NCBI GenBank assembly: GCA_964036295.1
Contig: OZ038473.1
Span: forward strand, 4,309,501-4,373,500
Reading direction: 5' to 3'
Length of the DNA: 64,000 nucleotides
DNA from: Plumapathes pennacea
Taxonomy: Eukaryota > Cnidaria > Anthozoa > Antipatharia > Myriopathidae
The notes below the pieces were generated by a model. That model saw only the letters and a program-made list of their open reading frames with translations. It ran no database searches and was not told the DNA's origin. A program made the position numbers and the translations under genes. This document shows positions 49,552 through 60,981 of this stretch, piece by piece; within the stretch, counting starts at the first letter, position 1; each line of letters begins with the position of its first letter.

Positions 49552-50242
49552 AGGGAGTCTAAAAAACCAAGGACGGTGACGGCAACGGCATCGCGAAAAA
49601 CCAAAAAATAGTGTTGCCGTATTCCTTATGTCTGTAACTTTGCTTATTATCGGGTTGCTCAATTTGTTCCGTCTTTTTTTTCTTTTTTTTTTTTTGCCGA
49701 GGCTCTATTGTTTTCATCGTTTCCTACCAAGAAGAACGACTGTTGTAATATCATCCACGTCCTGAAAACGAAGTAAAAAGGACGTATTTGAAGTCGCACG
49801 CGAAAGCACGACGACCCCGAATCAGGTCAATTTCAGATATTCAGGTGCTTCTTTTGTCCTCTGTGATTAGCTTTATTCGGGACTTTAAGATCAGGACGGT
49901 AGATGACGACGGCAACGTCGGTGAAACAACAAAACTAATCACAGAAGACAAAAGAAGCACGTCAATATCTGAAATTGACCTGATCTCCGGGTCGTCATGC
50001 TCTCGCGTGCAACTTCAAATGTTTATCTGTAACGTCGTTGTCAGGACATGGATGACATTTCAAGAAATTACACGACAGCCATTCTTCTTGGTAGGAAACG
50101 ATGAAAGCAATAGAACCGCGGCAAAAAATGGAACAAATTGAGCAACCTAAGAATAGGCAAAGTTACTGACATAAGGAATACGGCGACACTATTTTTTGGT
50201 TCCTCGCGTTGCCGTCGCCGTTCTAGGTTTCTTAAACTCCCT
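49552..50242. mobile_element. 691 bp near-perfect inverted-repeat MITE
   Basis: The two arms of about 330 bp pair from AGGGAGTCTAAAAAACC at the left to GGTTTCTTAAACTCCCT at the right. The central part, 49877-49935, begins GGGACTTTAAGATCAGGACG and pairs instead with 50243-50302 (reverse of AGGGAACTTAAGCACCAGGA). Two related inverted-repeat elements are therefore interleaved. A further related end, GGGACTTTAAGCAACGAGAAC, lies at 50459. The short coding frames here follow the arms and are not genes. Confidence 0.75.
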
Positions 50243-50581
50243 ATTGTTTCACCAACGTCGTCGTCGGCGTCCTCTCCCGTCCTGGTGCTTAAGTTCCCTA
50301 TTCTATAGCTTCCGGAGCGGGTGCGATATTCCAAAGTCGCGCGCAATCCGCTCCTGGAGCACACTAATAGGCAGGTCTGTGTCACTACTACATGGCTCCC
50401 GGAGCCGACGCAGCATACGTAATCCGCTTCCAGAGTGTCACAAGCAAACAGGTATCAGGGACTTTAAGCAACGAGAACGGGAAGCCGGAACGGTGACGCC
50501 GAAACCGCAGGAAGACTGGTACGAGAACGCGGTTTTGGCGCGCTTTTAAAAGCAGTTAAGCAACGGCGCGAAAAATTTCAG

Positions 50582-51128
50582 CTTGCCTTACGACTCGTAC
50601 GACTGTTTTGATGTTGATGTCTTAGAAGACGACGAGTGTCTGTCGGAGTTTCGCTTCCACAAGCGAGATATACCACATTTGGCCGAATTACTTCAAATTC
50701 CTGATGAAATAACGTGTTACCAAAGAAGTGTGTGCTCGGGTCTGGAGGCCCTTTGTGTTGTACTAAAACAACTTACCTGTCCCTGTCGGTACGCTGATAT
50801 GATCGGCAGATTTGCCTGTTCCAGTTCTTTGTAAGATAAATAACTACATGGTTGATTTCATTTATCATTCTCACGGCCACAGGCTTCTGGAATGGAACAA
50901 CCAGATTTTAAATCCCGCTGCACTGGAGACATACGCTGCTGCCATCACAGCCAAGGGCTCTCCTTTGAATAACTGTTTTGGCTTCGCTGATGGAACTGTG
51001 AGGCCAACAAGTAGACCAAGTCAACATCAGCAAGTGGTTTACAATGGGCATAAAAGAGTACCTGCCCTAAATTTTTAATCTGTAGCACTCCCCAATAGCA
51101 TTATTGGAAACATGTTTGGGTCAGTAGG
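50582..51128 (+). pseudogene. Harbinger transposase (DDE_Tnp_4), broken
   Basis: The exon starts after AAATTTCAG at 50581 and ends at a GTAAGT donor near 51128. The first frame includes FRFHKRDIPHLAELLQIPDE. A single-base shift near 50814 moves into a frame with MVDFIYHSHGHRLLEW, then NNCFGFADGTVRPTSRPSQH, then VVYNGHKRVPALNF. DGTVRP holds the first catalytic Asp and NGHKRVxALxFQSV is a family hallmark. A stop (TAA) replaces the expected Gln after NF, and the frame then continues as SVALPNSIIGNMFG. The later exons with the second Asp and Glu are not visible. The partner DNA-binding gene lies downstream on the minus strand. Confidence 0.85.
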
Positions 51129-52182
51129 TAAGTCCCTCTTTGTGTTCACTCCCAAGTTCAAAATACAGATTCTCCCAACTTTTAAAGAAAAATGTATGAG
51201 TCACGTAGTACGAATTGAAATTTAACGAGTTTTCATCTGAGCAATGTATCAAAGCCAAGTTCTGAAGGATAAAATTAAAGTTGACAGGCCTAAATAGGAG
51301 AAGCAGCCTGGATGTGGGAAAATGTGTGGAAGAAAATTCAATTTTGTATTTGTTTAAAATAAAATTTAGCAGCCCCCTTAAAGGGATAATTGATCCATCC
51401 ATTAATTAGGGAAGAAGAGAAAAGCCTGGGGTAAAATATCCAATAAAATTAATTGAAGTTTAACTTCTTTTTGGAAATACAACTTCAAAATATTTTGATC
51501 TAGATCCCCCTGCCCTGCAGGGCTACTTTGCCTAGTTGTATGTGGTATAGGAATCCGTCTGATTATCACATTCAATTTTTTTGCAAGATAGGTATTGAGT
51601 GAAATTAACTCAATCCCTATTTTCATCAAATAAATCAAGAGTATCTCACGAACATTTTTTTATTGAACACTGTAACTTGATAAATTGACTTGTATTTAAA
51701 TGTTCATTTACTTTATAACAAGTGGCTGGCTACATCTTAGCCTTTAATTTAGGTTATGCCTTCTAAAATGAAAAAATTACATTTTGAAAAAAGGCCAAAC
51801 AGATACATTTGCCAGCCAAAAATGTCAACAAAATTTATATCCTTATAAAATTATACAGAATAATTTGTAGAATTATGTCTTTCTTTGAACGAGTATTGGT
51901 AACAACATGCATCCAGCCATTTACTCGGGTTATTTAACCATAAGGTAGAAGAATAAGCTTGAGACAAGAACCAGCTTTCCAGTAAGTACCAGGTAAAAAG
52001 TGTACGTGAAAGAGACTATTCTTGTAGCTGCTTTCAATAAAAAATATCGCAAAATGTCATCTGCATACTGTTTTTTTTCATGCTGGTAATATTGACAACA
52101 AACTCTTTGTGAAAATAGAAAATGTGAGTTTACTGGTAGTAAAACAAATTTCAACTCAAATAAATATAGTATAACTGCTTTT
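51129..52182. other. AT-rich spacer, no gene
   Basis: Expected to contain the last exons of the Harbinger transposase, but no matching frame was found on either strand. Confidence 0.5.
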
Positions 52183-52979
52183 CTATTTGTTTTTAGCCAA
52201 TTCTTGCACAACTGCCAGAAGGGCCTGGCTTTGCTGTTGCTGTTGCTGTATAAGTGCCATTTGCATTTTACTCATCTGCTGTAGCTGCTGTAGTTGCTGT
52301 AGTTGCTGTAGTTGCAGTTGCTGTTGCTGTTGTTGAAATGTACCAAAGGCAGATTGATGCATTTCTTGCTTCTTGAGAAGTTGGTTCATCATTTCTCTTT
52401 GGTACTTTTCTTGGGCAGCTTGTGCTTCTCTTTTCAGCTGCAGCTCCTGTTGCCGTATCACCATATCTTGCACTGCTTTTTCTTTTAGGTAGGCTATGCT
52501 ATCACTTCCTGACCTTCGTGATCTTCCTCGTTTTTCCTGGTTATCCTCTTTCATTTTCCTCTTCTTTGTTTCTCCCATGGTCTCAAGAGCCTTACTCCGT
52601 ATGCCTTCTGCTTGCCTTCTTTGTTTCTCAAGCTTTGCCCTTTTCTCGTCAGACACAGTTTGCAGATCTCTCTCTGAGACATCAAATTTCTCACACAGTT
52701 CCTACATGGCGGTCTCAAATTCTGAAGGAGGATCTACTTCAATACCACGTGCCTTGATTTCTTCAGACATTTTCTTATATTTTTTGATGAGAACAAGATG
52801 CACGCGGTCTCTTACTGACCTGGCAGAGACACAAAACTTTGGTGAGTTGGAAGCATTGAGACTTTCTGCTCTGGCCTCCCACAGATTGGCCCTGTCTGAG
52901 CTGCTTTCGGTTGGGAATAGGGGTCCCGCAACAGAACCTCCCTCGCAAGCATGATATTGTATTCTTTAGTCCAATGCAT
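52183..52979 (-). pseudogene. Harbinger Myb/SANT-like DNA-binding accessory gene, broken
   Basis: The ATG at 52979 follows a polypyrimidine tract and AG, and opens MHWTKEYNIMLAREVLLRDP, typical of the start of this accessory family. A single-base frame change near 52915 leads into RANLWEARAESLN and then VHLVLIKKYKKMSEEIKARG. A TAG at 52702-52704 interrupts the frame just before ELCEKFDVSERDL. The remaining 150 residues are highly charged (ETKKRKMKEDNQEKRGRSRR), then a coiled coil, then Gln-rich runs including LQQLQQLQQLQQ. Such proteins assist Harbinger transposase nuclear import and DNA binding. The divergent-gene layout with 50582-51128 is the usual two-gene arrangement, and both genes are dead here. 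Confidence 0.75.
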
Positions 52980-53189
52980 TGGCCTAGAGAGAGAAAGAGA
53001 CAGACAACTTTATTTAAACACGGAATGATTATCAGTATGAGTACTGCTTTACATTTCAGCCGTGTGGGATAAAATGTATATATCTATATTATAAAGTCGA
53101 TTTACTATGTCTTAATTATTAATACAATTCACTATATACACAAACATACTTAAAATAAAGTGAATACATAGATTATTAACCGAGCGCGC

Positions 53190-53307
53190 GGTCCGTACAG
53201 TAAGTTATGGACCGAGTTTTTTTCGTCGCCTTATGGCCCGAGCGCGCTTCGCGCGAGGGCCATAAGGCGACGAAAAAAACCAGGATCCATAACTTACGGT
53301 ACGGACC
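53190..53307. repeat. 118 bp palindrome
   Basis: GGTCCGTACAGTAAGTTATGG at the left pairs with CCATAACTTACGGTACGGACC at the right, and the inner arms contain CGTCGCCTTATGGCCC. Related single arms occur at 54370-54395 and 54433-54460 (GCGGTCCGTACAG...TATGGACCGG), suggesting a small MITE family. Confidence 0.8.
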
Positions 53308-54523
53308 AAGCAAACGAGGTTAATAAGATATTTATTATATGGCTTTAGATCTTTAGGCAAACACAAAACACGAGTACTCGTCTCGTTCATTCAACAACAT
53401 CAATCGCGACCAGGCATGAATTACGCACGTTTGTTTTCACAACGAATTCAGTTAACAGCTTACAATTCTACCGATTTGAAGATCTTGAAAGAAAATAAGC
53501 GTCTGTCGAACCAACTGCCTAGATAAATACTAATTTGTTCTGAACTGAATGAAATGGCCCACAGCGCAGCTCTCCATAGCGTGTGTCAAACAACGACACT
53601 GCAGTGAACTTTATTCGGTGAACGACTCGAACTCGCCCTTGCTCGCTCACTAAAGATTTAAAAAAACTGCAGTCTTATCTCTTTCCAGAAGAAACTACTT
53701 TGTAACTCAGAGTATTTTTTATTCTTTTGAATAAGTTTCTTACACGTACAATAATGTAGAAGGCAAAATGGCACTAAAAGAAAATCATTTCATCACAAAC
53801 TGCGACCAACACATCGTTGAAAGTTATATTATTCAAAACTCACCGCTTAATTTTCCTGCCTCCTCGTGGAGCGTTTAGGTATCTTCCAGCAAAATAAACG
53901 TCCTCAAATCACCACGGCGTTTTTGTCCCAGTCAGTGATTTCGAAATACAGAGTTCTCGTGCATTGTGAAAAATTTATTTGCAGTCTTCACAGTGCGTCA
54001 TGACGAGCAAACATGTCTGCAAAACTTGATTCTTGCACGGTTTTAGTCATAACTGTTCACGGTGATTGTTCGCTTTCCACTTTCTTCCTGGCAAGTGTGC
54101 AAATTTGAACACAGAGGTGAAACAACCCTCCATACTCTGCAGCGCTTGTTGTCAATGACGGCTGAGGTCGCAAGCAATTTTTTCCTCGGATGTTTTCCTT
54201 CTTCGTAACGGTCATTTTCCAAGATTGTAAGCTTTCCCCGATCATCATAACTTAACAGTGAGTATCCGGAACGTTTAAACTTCCCATTGCACTTCTGGGC
54301 CTTTTATGACAAACGTTTAGCAACTTTTTGAGTAATCATTTGCGATCCACATGTGCAAACTGATTTTGCGGTCCGTACAGTAAGTTATGGACCGGTAAAA
54401 TTGACCAATCAGAACGCGCGTAAAATCAATTTGCGGTCCGTACAGGAAAGTATGGACCGGTAAATTAACCAATCGTAGCGTGCGTAGTATCAGTGCCATA
54501 TAATAAAACTAAATAGTGCTAAG
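53308..54523. other. No gene; two partial MITE arms near 54370-54460
   Basis: No exon or coding motif was recognised here. Confidence 0.5.
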
Positions 54524-55139
54524 TAGAGGGTAGACAGTGGCGATGCAGTAACCTCCTGAGTGTTGTCAGTGAGTCTGCAGATCTGACATTATATGACAGA
54601 TTATTCCATAGTATTGAGCCTCTAATATGCAAGGCTTTCTTGAGAGAGTCAGTGTGTGGTTTGGGGAATGAAAGTTTTAATTTTAATCTCGAAAGTCATA
54701 AAGGTCATTTTACTGGTTGACAGTAAATTGTCTTTAAAGATAATTTGGAGCTACGTCATTCATTATTTTGTACATGACAATGGCTTTGTGTTTGTATCGT
54801 CTCAGGGATAAATTGTTCCAGTTTAGTTCTTTCAGAATATCAACAGCTGAGCGAACACTATAGTCTGAGCGTGTAACGATTCTAGCTGCTCTATTCTGTA
54901 GTTTCTGTAGTCTCGTGGTTAAGCCCTTATTTATATTGTCCCAATCAGTATCGCAATAGTCAAATAGAGGTTGAATTAAAGCACTATAGATAGATATCAA
55001 CGTGTCGAATGGTACATATGGTCGGGCCTGTCTTAGCCCTCCAAGCACAGAAGACATCTTTTTTGCTATGTATTCGATATGGTTCGTCCAGGTTAATTTA
55101 TCGTCAATATGTATCCAGACAGAGTTTTTGTCTCGCCAC
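54524..55139 (-). pseudogene. CR1/L2-like non-LTR retrotransposon, 5'-truncated reverse transcriptase tail
   Basis: The minus strand reads HIDDKLTWTNHIEYIAKKMS, then YSALIQPLFDYCDTDWDNI, then LQKLQNRAARIVTRSDYS, and LKELNWNNLSLRRYKHKA. This is the conserved C-terminal thumb and connector region of CR1-like reverse transcriptases. After PNYL a frame change leads into RGSILWNNLSYNVRSADSLT, the usual last block. The 5' end is cut at about 55139 by unrelated repeat sequence, as expected from incomplete reverse transcription or later breakage. The polymerase palm motifs are absent. Confidence 0.88.
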
Positions 55140-55199
55140 AATGAGCCAGCGTGACATTTGTTTCGCTGCGTTATCGGCGAAAACACGGCCAGACTGAAC

Positions 55200-56291
55200 G
55201 AGACACACAGAGACATATCGTTCTGCTTGAGCGCGTTATTTGTCAGGCTCAGTTATCGGCGAGAATGAGCGAGACATAGCGGGATAAATTTCGATTTTGG
55301 GGTGGATCAAATTTAATCGGTTGAAGGCTGAACGAGACGGCAGCGAGACAAATCGGTCAATCCTAAACGCTGGTTTGGACTAACACTGAGCGTGTTTGAG
55401 ATTAAGCATGACTTATCTGATGTAACTAGCACAGCAATATTCTTGTACTGTAATCTTCCTTTTCATTCAAAGTACTGAGTTGTGCAATGTACACAACCGC
55501 TTCTGCTTCTGAGACAAACTTGTAACATGAGTACGCATCTTCCGGTGCGGTAAGGTTTGCACGCAATGTCTGTTCACGTAAATTAACCCAATCAATCCAC
55601 ACGTAAACGCAGCATATTGTTTTAGAACAGTTTTACAATTTATTACGAAACGTTTAGAGGAACCATAGCGTGAGGAAACGAAGATTCGTGTTCTCTTGGA
55701 TGACACTTTTTGTCGTGTGCACCCTGAGTGACCTTCCTGATTGGCTACATCAGGGCTGTAAAAACATCATATCACTGGCGCTAAGTAGTGGTTTTATCAA
55801 CGACTTCAACGGGACATCAGTTGCTTTAGCTTCGATTGAGTGAAAACGTTGCAACTGCGATGGCAATGTTCATTTTGTTTGCGTTTTCAAGCGAAGGCGA
55901 ATTTGTGTGAAGTTGCTATTTTGAGTAACACGCACAGGCGTGTGGCGAGATGTTCGGTACGGCTGTGGGACTGTTGAAAAGATTGAAACCGTTCGCCATC
56001 AACACTGCCCAAGATCTGAGCAAGTGAATAGGAGCCCCAACCTTCTGTATGTACCGACCAGGATTCTTGTAAAAACCCAATGAAAAGCGATTTATCGAAA
56101 GATATATTTCTCTCAAGACTTCTGATTGAATGGCGAGCAGCCAAAAGTGAGGGAATTGAGCGAGAATTCTATCATCGATGTGATGTGGTATGTTAGCCAA
56201 TATTGTTTGACGACTGAGACAGTTCATTGTATTTTGAACAGCTATCTTAAGAGATCAATATATAATTAAATTGCAATTTTGAATCAACTCT
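55200..56291. repeat. Long near-identical direct repeat, copy 1
   Basis: From GAGACACACAGAG onward this matches 62985-64000 with very few substitutions (for example GAAGGCG for GAAAGCG near 55893). It has 76 bases (ending near 56140) that copy 2 lacks. It contains no recognised gene; the small antisense frames are shared by both copies and look incidental. Confidence 0.92.
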
Positions 56292-56539
56292 GCTGTGTCG
56301 TTGGTTATGTGAACGCGTCGCATGTGAACTCCATTTGTTTACCAGCGATACATAAGTCAAATGACAGGCGATAATCTCGTAGAAAAAATGATTCCAATGA
56401 CGGGCGATATACTCGCCAGAAACAAGCCATCCATATGTCACGGTCAGTCAAGTGTCTCGCCCAATTCTTGTTCAGTTATTGCCCATTAATTATCGCTCAT
56501 TGCTGAGCTCCGTCTTGCTCGTATCTCGCTCAAATTTCT

Positions 56540-57840
56540 GGCTTGTTTTTCGCCGAAAACAGACACCAAAGCTACGATGATTGTTTAGCCGTAAACATTT
56601 GACACTGTACATGACATATGTTGCCTCATACATACTGTTAGCTGTTTTGTACAGTTTTTTTCGCCGAAAATAGATCCTTGTGTGACAAAATATCAATCCT
56701 CGTAACTCAAGACTCAATCAAAGCGGCTTTGTGAGCATATTACATGTATCATACTGCGAGCCTGTGCCGTCAAAATGCTTCGGCTTATCGTATAGAGTGT
56801 TGAAATGTTTCTTCAATTCGATCATGCAGCTTATGTTTTGCAATGGTAACTGTATACTACAAATGAAAAACACACCGAAATAGCCCTAAGCATTGAATTT
56901 GTTAGTCACAAATGGACTGAACACGCTGTGAAACAAAACCGCGAGAATATTGTAAACAACTCTCGTGTCACATTCCTCGCTTTCAATTTTATATTTGCCA
57001 CAAAGCGCGAATACTCGAAAGCCTAATAAAAGAAACGTATTCAGTAAAAAGAAAACGGATAAGTATCGGAGCTATGGCTGGATTAATCGTGGCCTCTGAT
57101 TAGAAATAAGTGTTCGAAGTCAAACTGTCAAAAATACAGTAAATGTCGCATATCACGCACAGGATCATGCATTACTTTTATGAGTGTTGTATGAAAATTT
57201 ATAATTTAATCAGGTTTTATTTGAGCAAACTCTCAAAAACCAAGTTCTCTATGCTGTATAATATTTTTCTGGTGAGACTGAAACCCGGTGGGGTAAGGTA
57301 TGTGCCATGTACATTTTTGAAGTTAGGTCTGAAATAGCGTATAGAAAATCAGATATTTTGGTTTGAAATAGGTTAAGGGATTTCAGGACCGGGCGGCACA
57401 CCCACGCAAAACTATGATGAGTACCCTCCTCCCCCGGGGACTGAAAGTCTCTCTAGGGAGTCTCGCTCTTGTCCTTACTTTTAATTTTAGTTTATCCTGG
57501 TCTCGACCCATCTCACGTCACGAGCTCACTGGCAAACACAGTCTTGTTCATTTCTGGTATTCAATGACCATTGCGAAACAAAGGCTACATGATCGAATGA
57601 AAGAAACACTTCAACAGGCAATGTACAATACGCAGAAGAATTTTATGCGGCAACAGATGTCATGTACAGAGTAAAGCATAAAGCGTCATTGTTTTACGGC
57701 TAAAGCTCATCGTAGCTTTGGTTTCTGTTTTCGCCCTGTTATCTTCTCAAAAGCATTTCGTGTCGCCACAGAAAGTTTCGTCGGGACTAAATATTTATCG
57801 GCGACAGCGGTATCCATCAAATATTTGTTTACAGCTGTTC
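56540..57840. repeat. Dispersed repeat with inverted ends, uninterrupted copy
   Basis: This is the complete partner of 47400-47941 plus 49082-49500. TTTTTCGCCGAAAACAGACACC near 56548 recurs inverted near 57700-57735 (GGTTTCTGTTTTCGCC). Both ends therefore carry the same sequence in opposite orientation, as in a non-autonomous DNA transposon. It has no coding content that I recognise. Confidence 0.65.
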
Positions 57841-57869
57841 TCAAAGCTTCCGCGGTGAACGCGAGCCAA

Positions 57870-58100
57870 AATCGTTCCCGAAAATCCAGTTTATCCGTGC
57901 CTATTCCACAGAGCCAAATGGTGTTGAGTTTGGATGGATGCAGTTAACTTTTACACACAATTAACGAGCAATTCACTGGCCACATCTCGAGTTGTTTAAC
58001 GAAGTCAATTACGTCATCGCCCAGCACGTGATAATATGAACCAATCAACGTGTGCTGATTCTCGACCCACAAAAAGGAAAATAAAAAAATAAATAAAAAT
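57870..58100. repeat. Repeat shared with the interior of the hAT-like element
   Basis: Matches 48056-48310 (shared ATTCCACAGAGCC and GGTGTTGAGTTTGGATGG, ending in an A-rich AAATAAATAAAA tail). The A-rich end suggests a retroposed or SINE-like unit. A weaker relative lies at 10980-11085. Confidence 0.6.
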
Positions 58101-58400
58101 TTGCGTTTTTAAGCTCGCTTGGGCCCCAGGCCCTCGCGAGCAAATATCACGCATGCATAATTTGCTCCGGAAGCGCCAAATTTCCGAAAGCACTGACTAC
58201 TGACTACTTGACTACCGGAGCTACAACTCACTTCACTCCGGAGTGCCACTAACCCTGCCACGGTATCTCCGAGAAAGTCGCTGTCATTATTGCTAGACAA
58301 AGGACATACTGCTTGGAAAATAAACATGGCTGAGTAGCGCGAACAACTAAACCCATTAGAAAGACTCAAAAGTCACTCAGGAAATATTTCTTCTTAACAG

Positions 58401-58472
58401 ACTCCTCAACAACAACAACATCAGTGACTTGGAAAGTGACCTGTTCAAGAACCTCACAAGTCTGCAGATTTT
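58401..58472 (+). CDS. Distant 14th LRR exon, same length and phase as the array
   Basis: A strong acceptor (ATTTCTTCTTAACAG) and a GTAAGT donor bound exactly 72 nt in phase 2. It encodes one LRR: LLNNNNISDLESDLFKNL followed by TSLQI and a split Leu. It would splice in frame to any array exon and keep the junction Leu. The core differs fully from the array exons, so it is an older single-copy repeat of the same gene. The exon lies 18.4 kb beyond copy 13, across inserted mobile DNA. Further exons probably lie beyond the window. Confidence 0.8.
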
Positions 58473-59287
58473 GTAAGTAAATATTTCATTTCGTCGTTTC
58501 ATGAAACTTTCATCAATTTGAATGGTTTATATCCGTTGACAAAAAAAATAATTGTACCTACCTAATAATAATACGCTAAGCGTGCTTCCGTTTGCTCGTG
58601 TGTGCGTAACGCTACTTGAGAGTATATTTTTGCAAGGTAAAGTATTCCGTTGTTTGACGTATTTTAGCCGTGGTGACGTGGTACAATACTATCGTGAACT
58701 GTATTGACTGTAATGAAAGGGTCCTTAAAGTGCCACTGCAATCACACTTGGAGCCTAAAATGCTAACAAGGAGTGAATCTACATCACCTGAACCGCCGAA
58801 AATTCGGTATAACTTTTACTTTTAAAAGGAAGCCGATAATTTGCCTTCAAAACACGTCAAAATTGGTCCGCCATAATGCGGCAAGCCCGCGTAAAAAAGT
58901 TGTCAGCGGCTTTCCTCTTTGACGTCTTCTTATCATCAAGGAAGAAAACGTCAAAAGAAAATGACTGAGGTTTCGTGCTTAAGTTGGGTTTATTCAACAT
59001 CCTCATGCGAAAGCGATCTTGCACCAAGCACAGAGTCATCAGGAAATTGTAACGAGTCCATGGGGAACGATTTAGGCGATTTTTTGCCTTAACGAAAACC
59101 TTTTGCCAACAGGGAAAGAGCATAAACAGAGGCCGTAGTACAAATATATGAGTAAAATTCTTGCGAAGCTGACCTTTATACCACGTGGTGTGTGAAAGCG
59201 CTTCTGTTCTTTTCTTTGGTTTCCTGCTCTTAACCTGAACAGGATCTTATGTCATAAACATAGTAAGTCACAGCTTGCTCAAAATTT
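58473..59287. other. No gene; repeat fragments
   Basis: Near 58565 is TAATAATAATACGC followed by GTGTGTGCGTAACGCT, resembling the left end of the Helitron-like element at 44498. The open minus-strand frame at 58857-59123 has no recognised motif and probably belongs to a dispersed repeat. Confidence 0.5.
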
Positions 59288-59460
59288 CGTACCTGGTTCG
59301 CTGGTTCTCTGGTTCTCCTAGTTCTCTGGTTCTCCTGGTTCTCCTGGTTCTCCTGGTTCGCTGGTTCTCCTGGTTCTCTGATTCTTCTGGTTCTCTGATT
59401 CTTCTGATTCTCTGGTTCTCCTGGTTCTCTGGTTCTTCTGGTTCTCCGGTTCTTGGTTCT
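59288..59460 (+). repeat. GGTTCTCCT minisatellite
   Basis: About nineteen imperfect copies of a 9 bp unit, GGTTCTCCT or GGTTCTCTG, run in tandem. Because the period is a multiple of three, long open frames occur in several frames (Glu-Pro-Glu-Asn-Gln type on the minus strand); these are artefacts. Confidence 0.92.
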
Positions 59461-59540
59461 CCACCCCAGTCCCCCTCTCTCTCCAGTCCCTTCCTCGTGG
59501 AAAAAAAAAACAAAAAACAAAAAAAAAACAAAAAAAAAAC

Positions 59541-60180
59541 ATGGCGGTTGTCGTGACTTTGTTCTTTGCTCTTTTAGTTTCTTTCGCTTGTACTTTCTTG
59601 ACTTGTTTTGTGATTAACCCAGATCAACCTTCGAAGCAATTTATCCAAGTTGTGCTGGAAAATCATAAAAGGGAAGGAATTTCTATATCAGTTGGACCGT
59701 TTCGGGCAATTCCACGAGGACAACACATCAGAGCCAGACTCGGTGTTTGTGTTGAAGCATTTTTAGTTCCAGATGTAATGCTGTGGGACCCACTCTCATA
59801 CTTTCCTGAGCTTTCCGTATTCTGCCCGTCATGCGAAGAACAAAGAAAAGAGAATATCTCCATCCCATCAGATGGAAAGATGACGTTTTGTTATCTGGAA
59901 GAGTTTATCTCTGCAAGAACAAACATCAAATTCTCAGCCACGACCAAAGTATTCTATTTCTCACCAGTCACCAGCGAATTCGCTCTGACGAAGGGCTAGC
60001 GCTCGAAAAGTCAGTTACTGTCTCTTTCACGGCGTTCCATTACCCTCATCAACACACAGTTGATTTACCAAAACTTGAACGGTTTACTTCAAATTATACA
60101 CGGGCTTCAGACCTAGTCATAATTCTAAGGGCTTGTGAACGATTCTCGCTGCAATCACCGCATGTCAGATTACAGCATTA
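59541..60180 (+). pseudogene. Decayed transposon-type gene with DUF6729-like zinc region
   Basis: The frame opens at ATGGCG, 59541, with a hydrophobic start (VVTLFFALLVSFACTFLTCF) and runs to TAG at 59999. The run VMLWDPLSYFPELSVFCPSC resembles the Trp/Asp-Pro-Leu and Cys-x-x-Cys region of a repeat-encoded cnidarian family that I associate with DUF6729. After CPSCEEQRKE the expected continuation (HPIRWKDDV, then LCKNKHQILSHDQSI) is in the +1 frame from about 59860, so there is a frameshift. Part of the family sequence between these blocks is also missing. The product would be non-functional. The assignment rests on memory of the pattern. Confidence 0.6.
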
Positions 60181-60981
60181 GTTACAGTTTTAGTCTAGAA
60201 AAAAAAAAGACATCTGACTAGATCATTCAAGACTCCAAGTTCCGATTGCTCTGAACGAATACGGTAGCCGAAACTGGCGACAGAAGCGTGTTAAAACAAC
60301 ACTTCTAGGGAAAATGATCAGTTCTAATACATTCTTGAAGTGATCGAGTTACAAGATACGGGTAGACTATATTTGTCACTGTGATTGTTCTATTTCCACT
60401 GACTAACCTTTGTTGCTTGTCCTTTCTGAATAAGTATCTGAGTTTAACACAAAACGGCGTCTGAAGTTCCCGTCTGAAGTGTTTTAGGTTTTCCAGTTTT
60501 CAAATTCATTTTCGTGAACGCAGTTACGTACAGTTGTTCCTTCGTTCAAATCCTTTTTCTTCCGAATGTCAGTAAAAACACTGGCGGATACGCTAATTGA
60601 TAATTATTACGTCATTGCCTTAGGCACCTGGCCTAAAAAGTCGTACGTAACTCTGACAGACTCTCTGACGAACATTAAATTTCGAGATGGCGATCCGCTT
60701 GGAGTCGGGGATAAGGCGATTTTGCTGCATTGGCGTCGTGATTATTACCCTCGCTTCGCTCGGGAACAATAGTTAATTTTTGAGAGCTCTTTTTAGGTGA
60801 AAATGCAGAAAATGTATCAAGTATTTGACGTAGAGACAACGCATATAGTAGTGTAAAAATGGGGATTCTAGAACAGACCCACCTCACTTTACCTCACTTT
60901 AGGTTTTTGCTAGCACATTTTTAATTTTTAAAATTAATTTTTGAAAAAATTACTTAAGGATTTAATGTAATAAAACAGAAT
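60181..60981. other. No recognised gene; upstream flank of the polymerase-like element
   Basis: A 68-codon plus-strand frame at 60566-60772 has no known motif. The last 100 bases (60880-60981) correspond to the flank beside the minus-strand copy at 15464-15600, so the element boundary is probably at or left of about 60870. Confidence 0.5.

Noticed and set aside
58109..58369. 86-codon minus-strand frame as a gene
   Set aside because: It overlaps the strong LRR splice acceptor region and dispersed repeat sequence, with no recognisable motif.
59230..59531. Glu-Pro-Asn-Gln rich proteins on both strands near 59290-59530
   Set aside because: The GGTTCTCCT minisatellite has a period of nine, so it keeps several frames open without selection.
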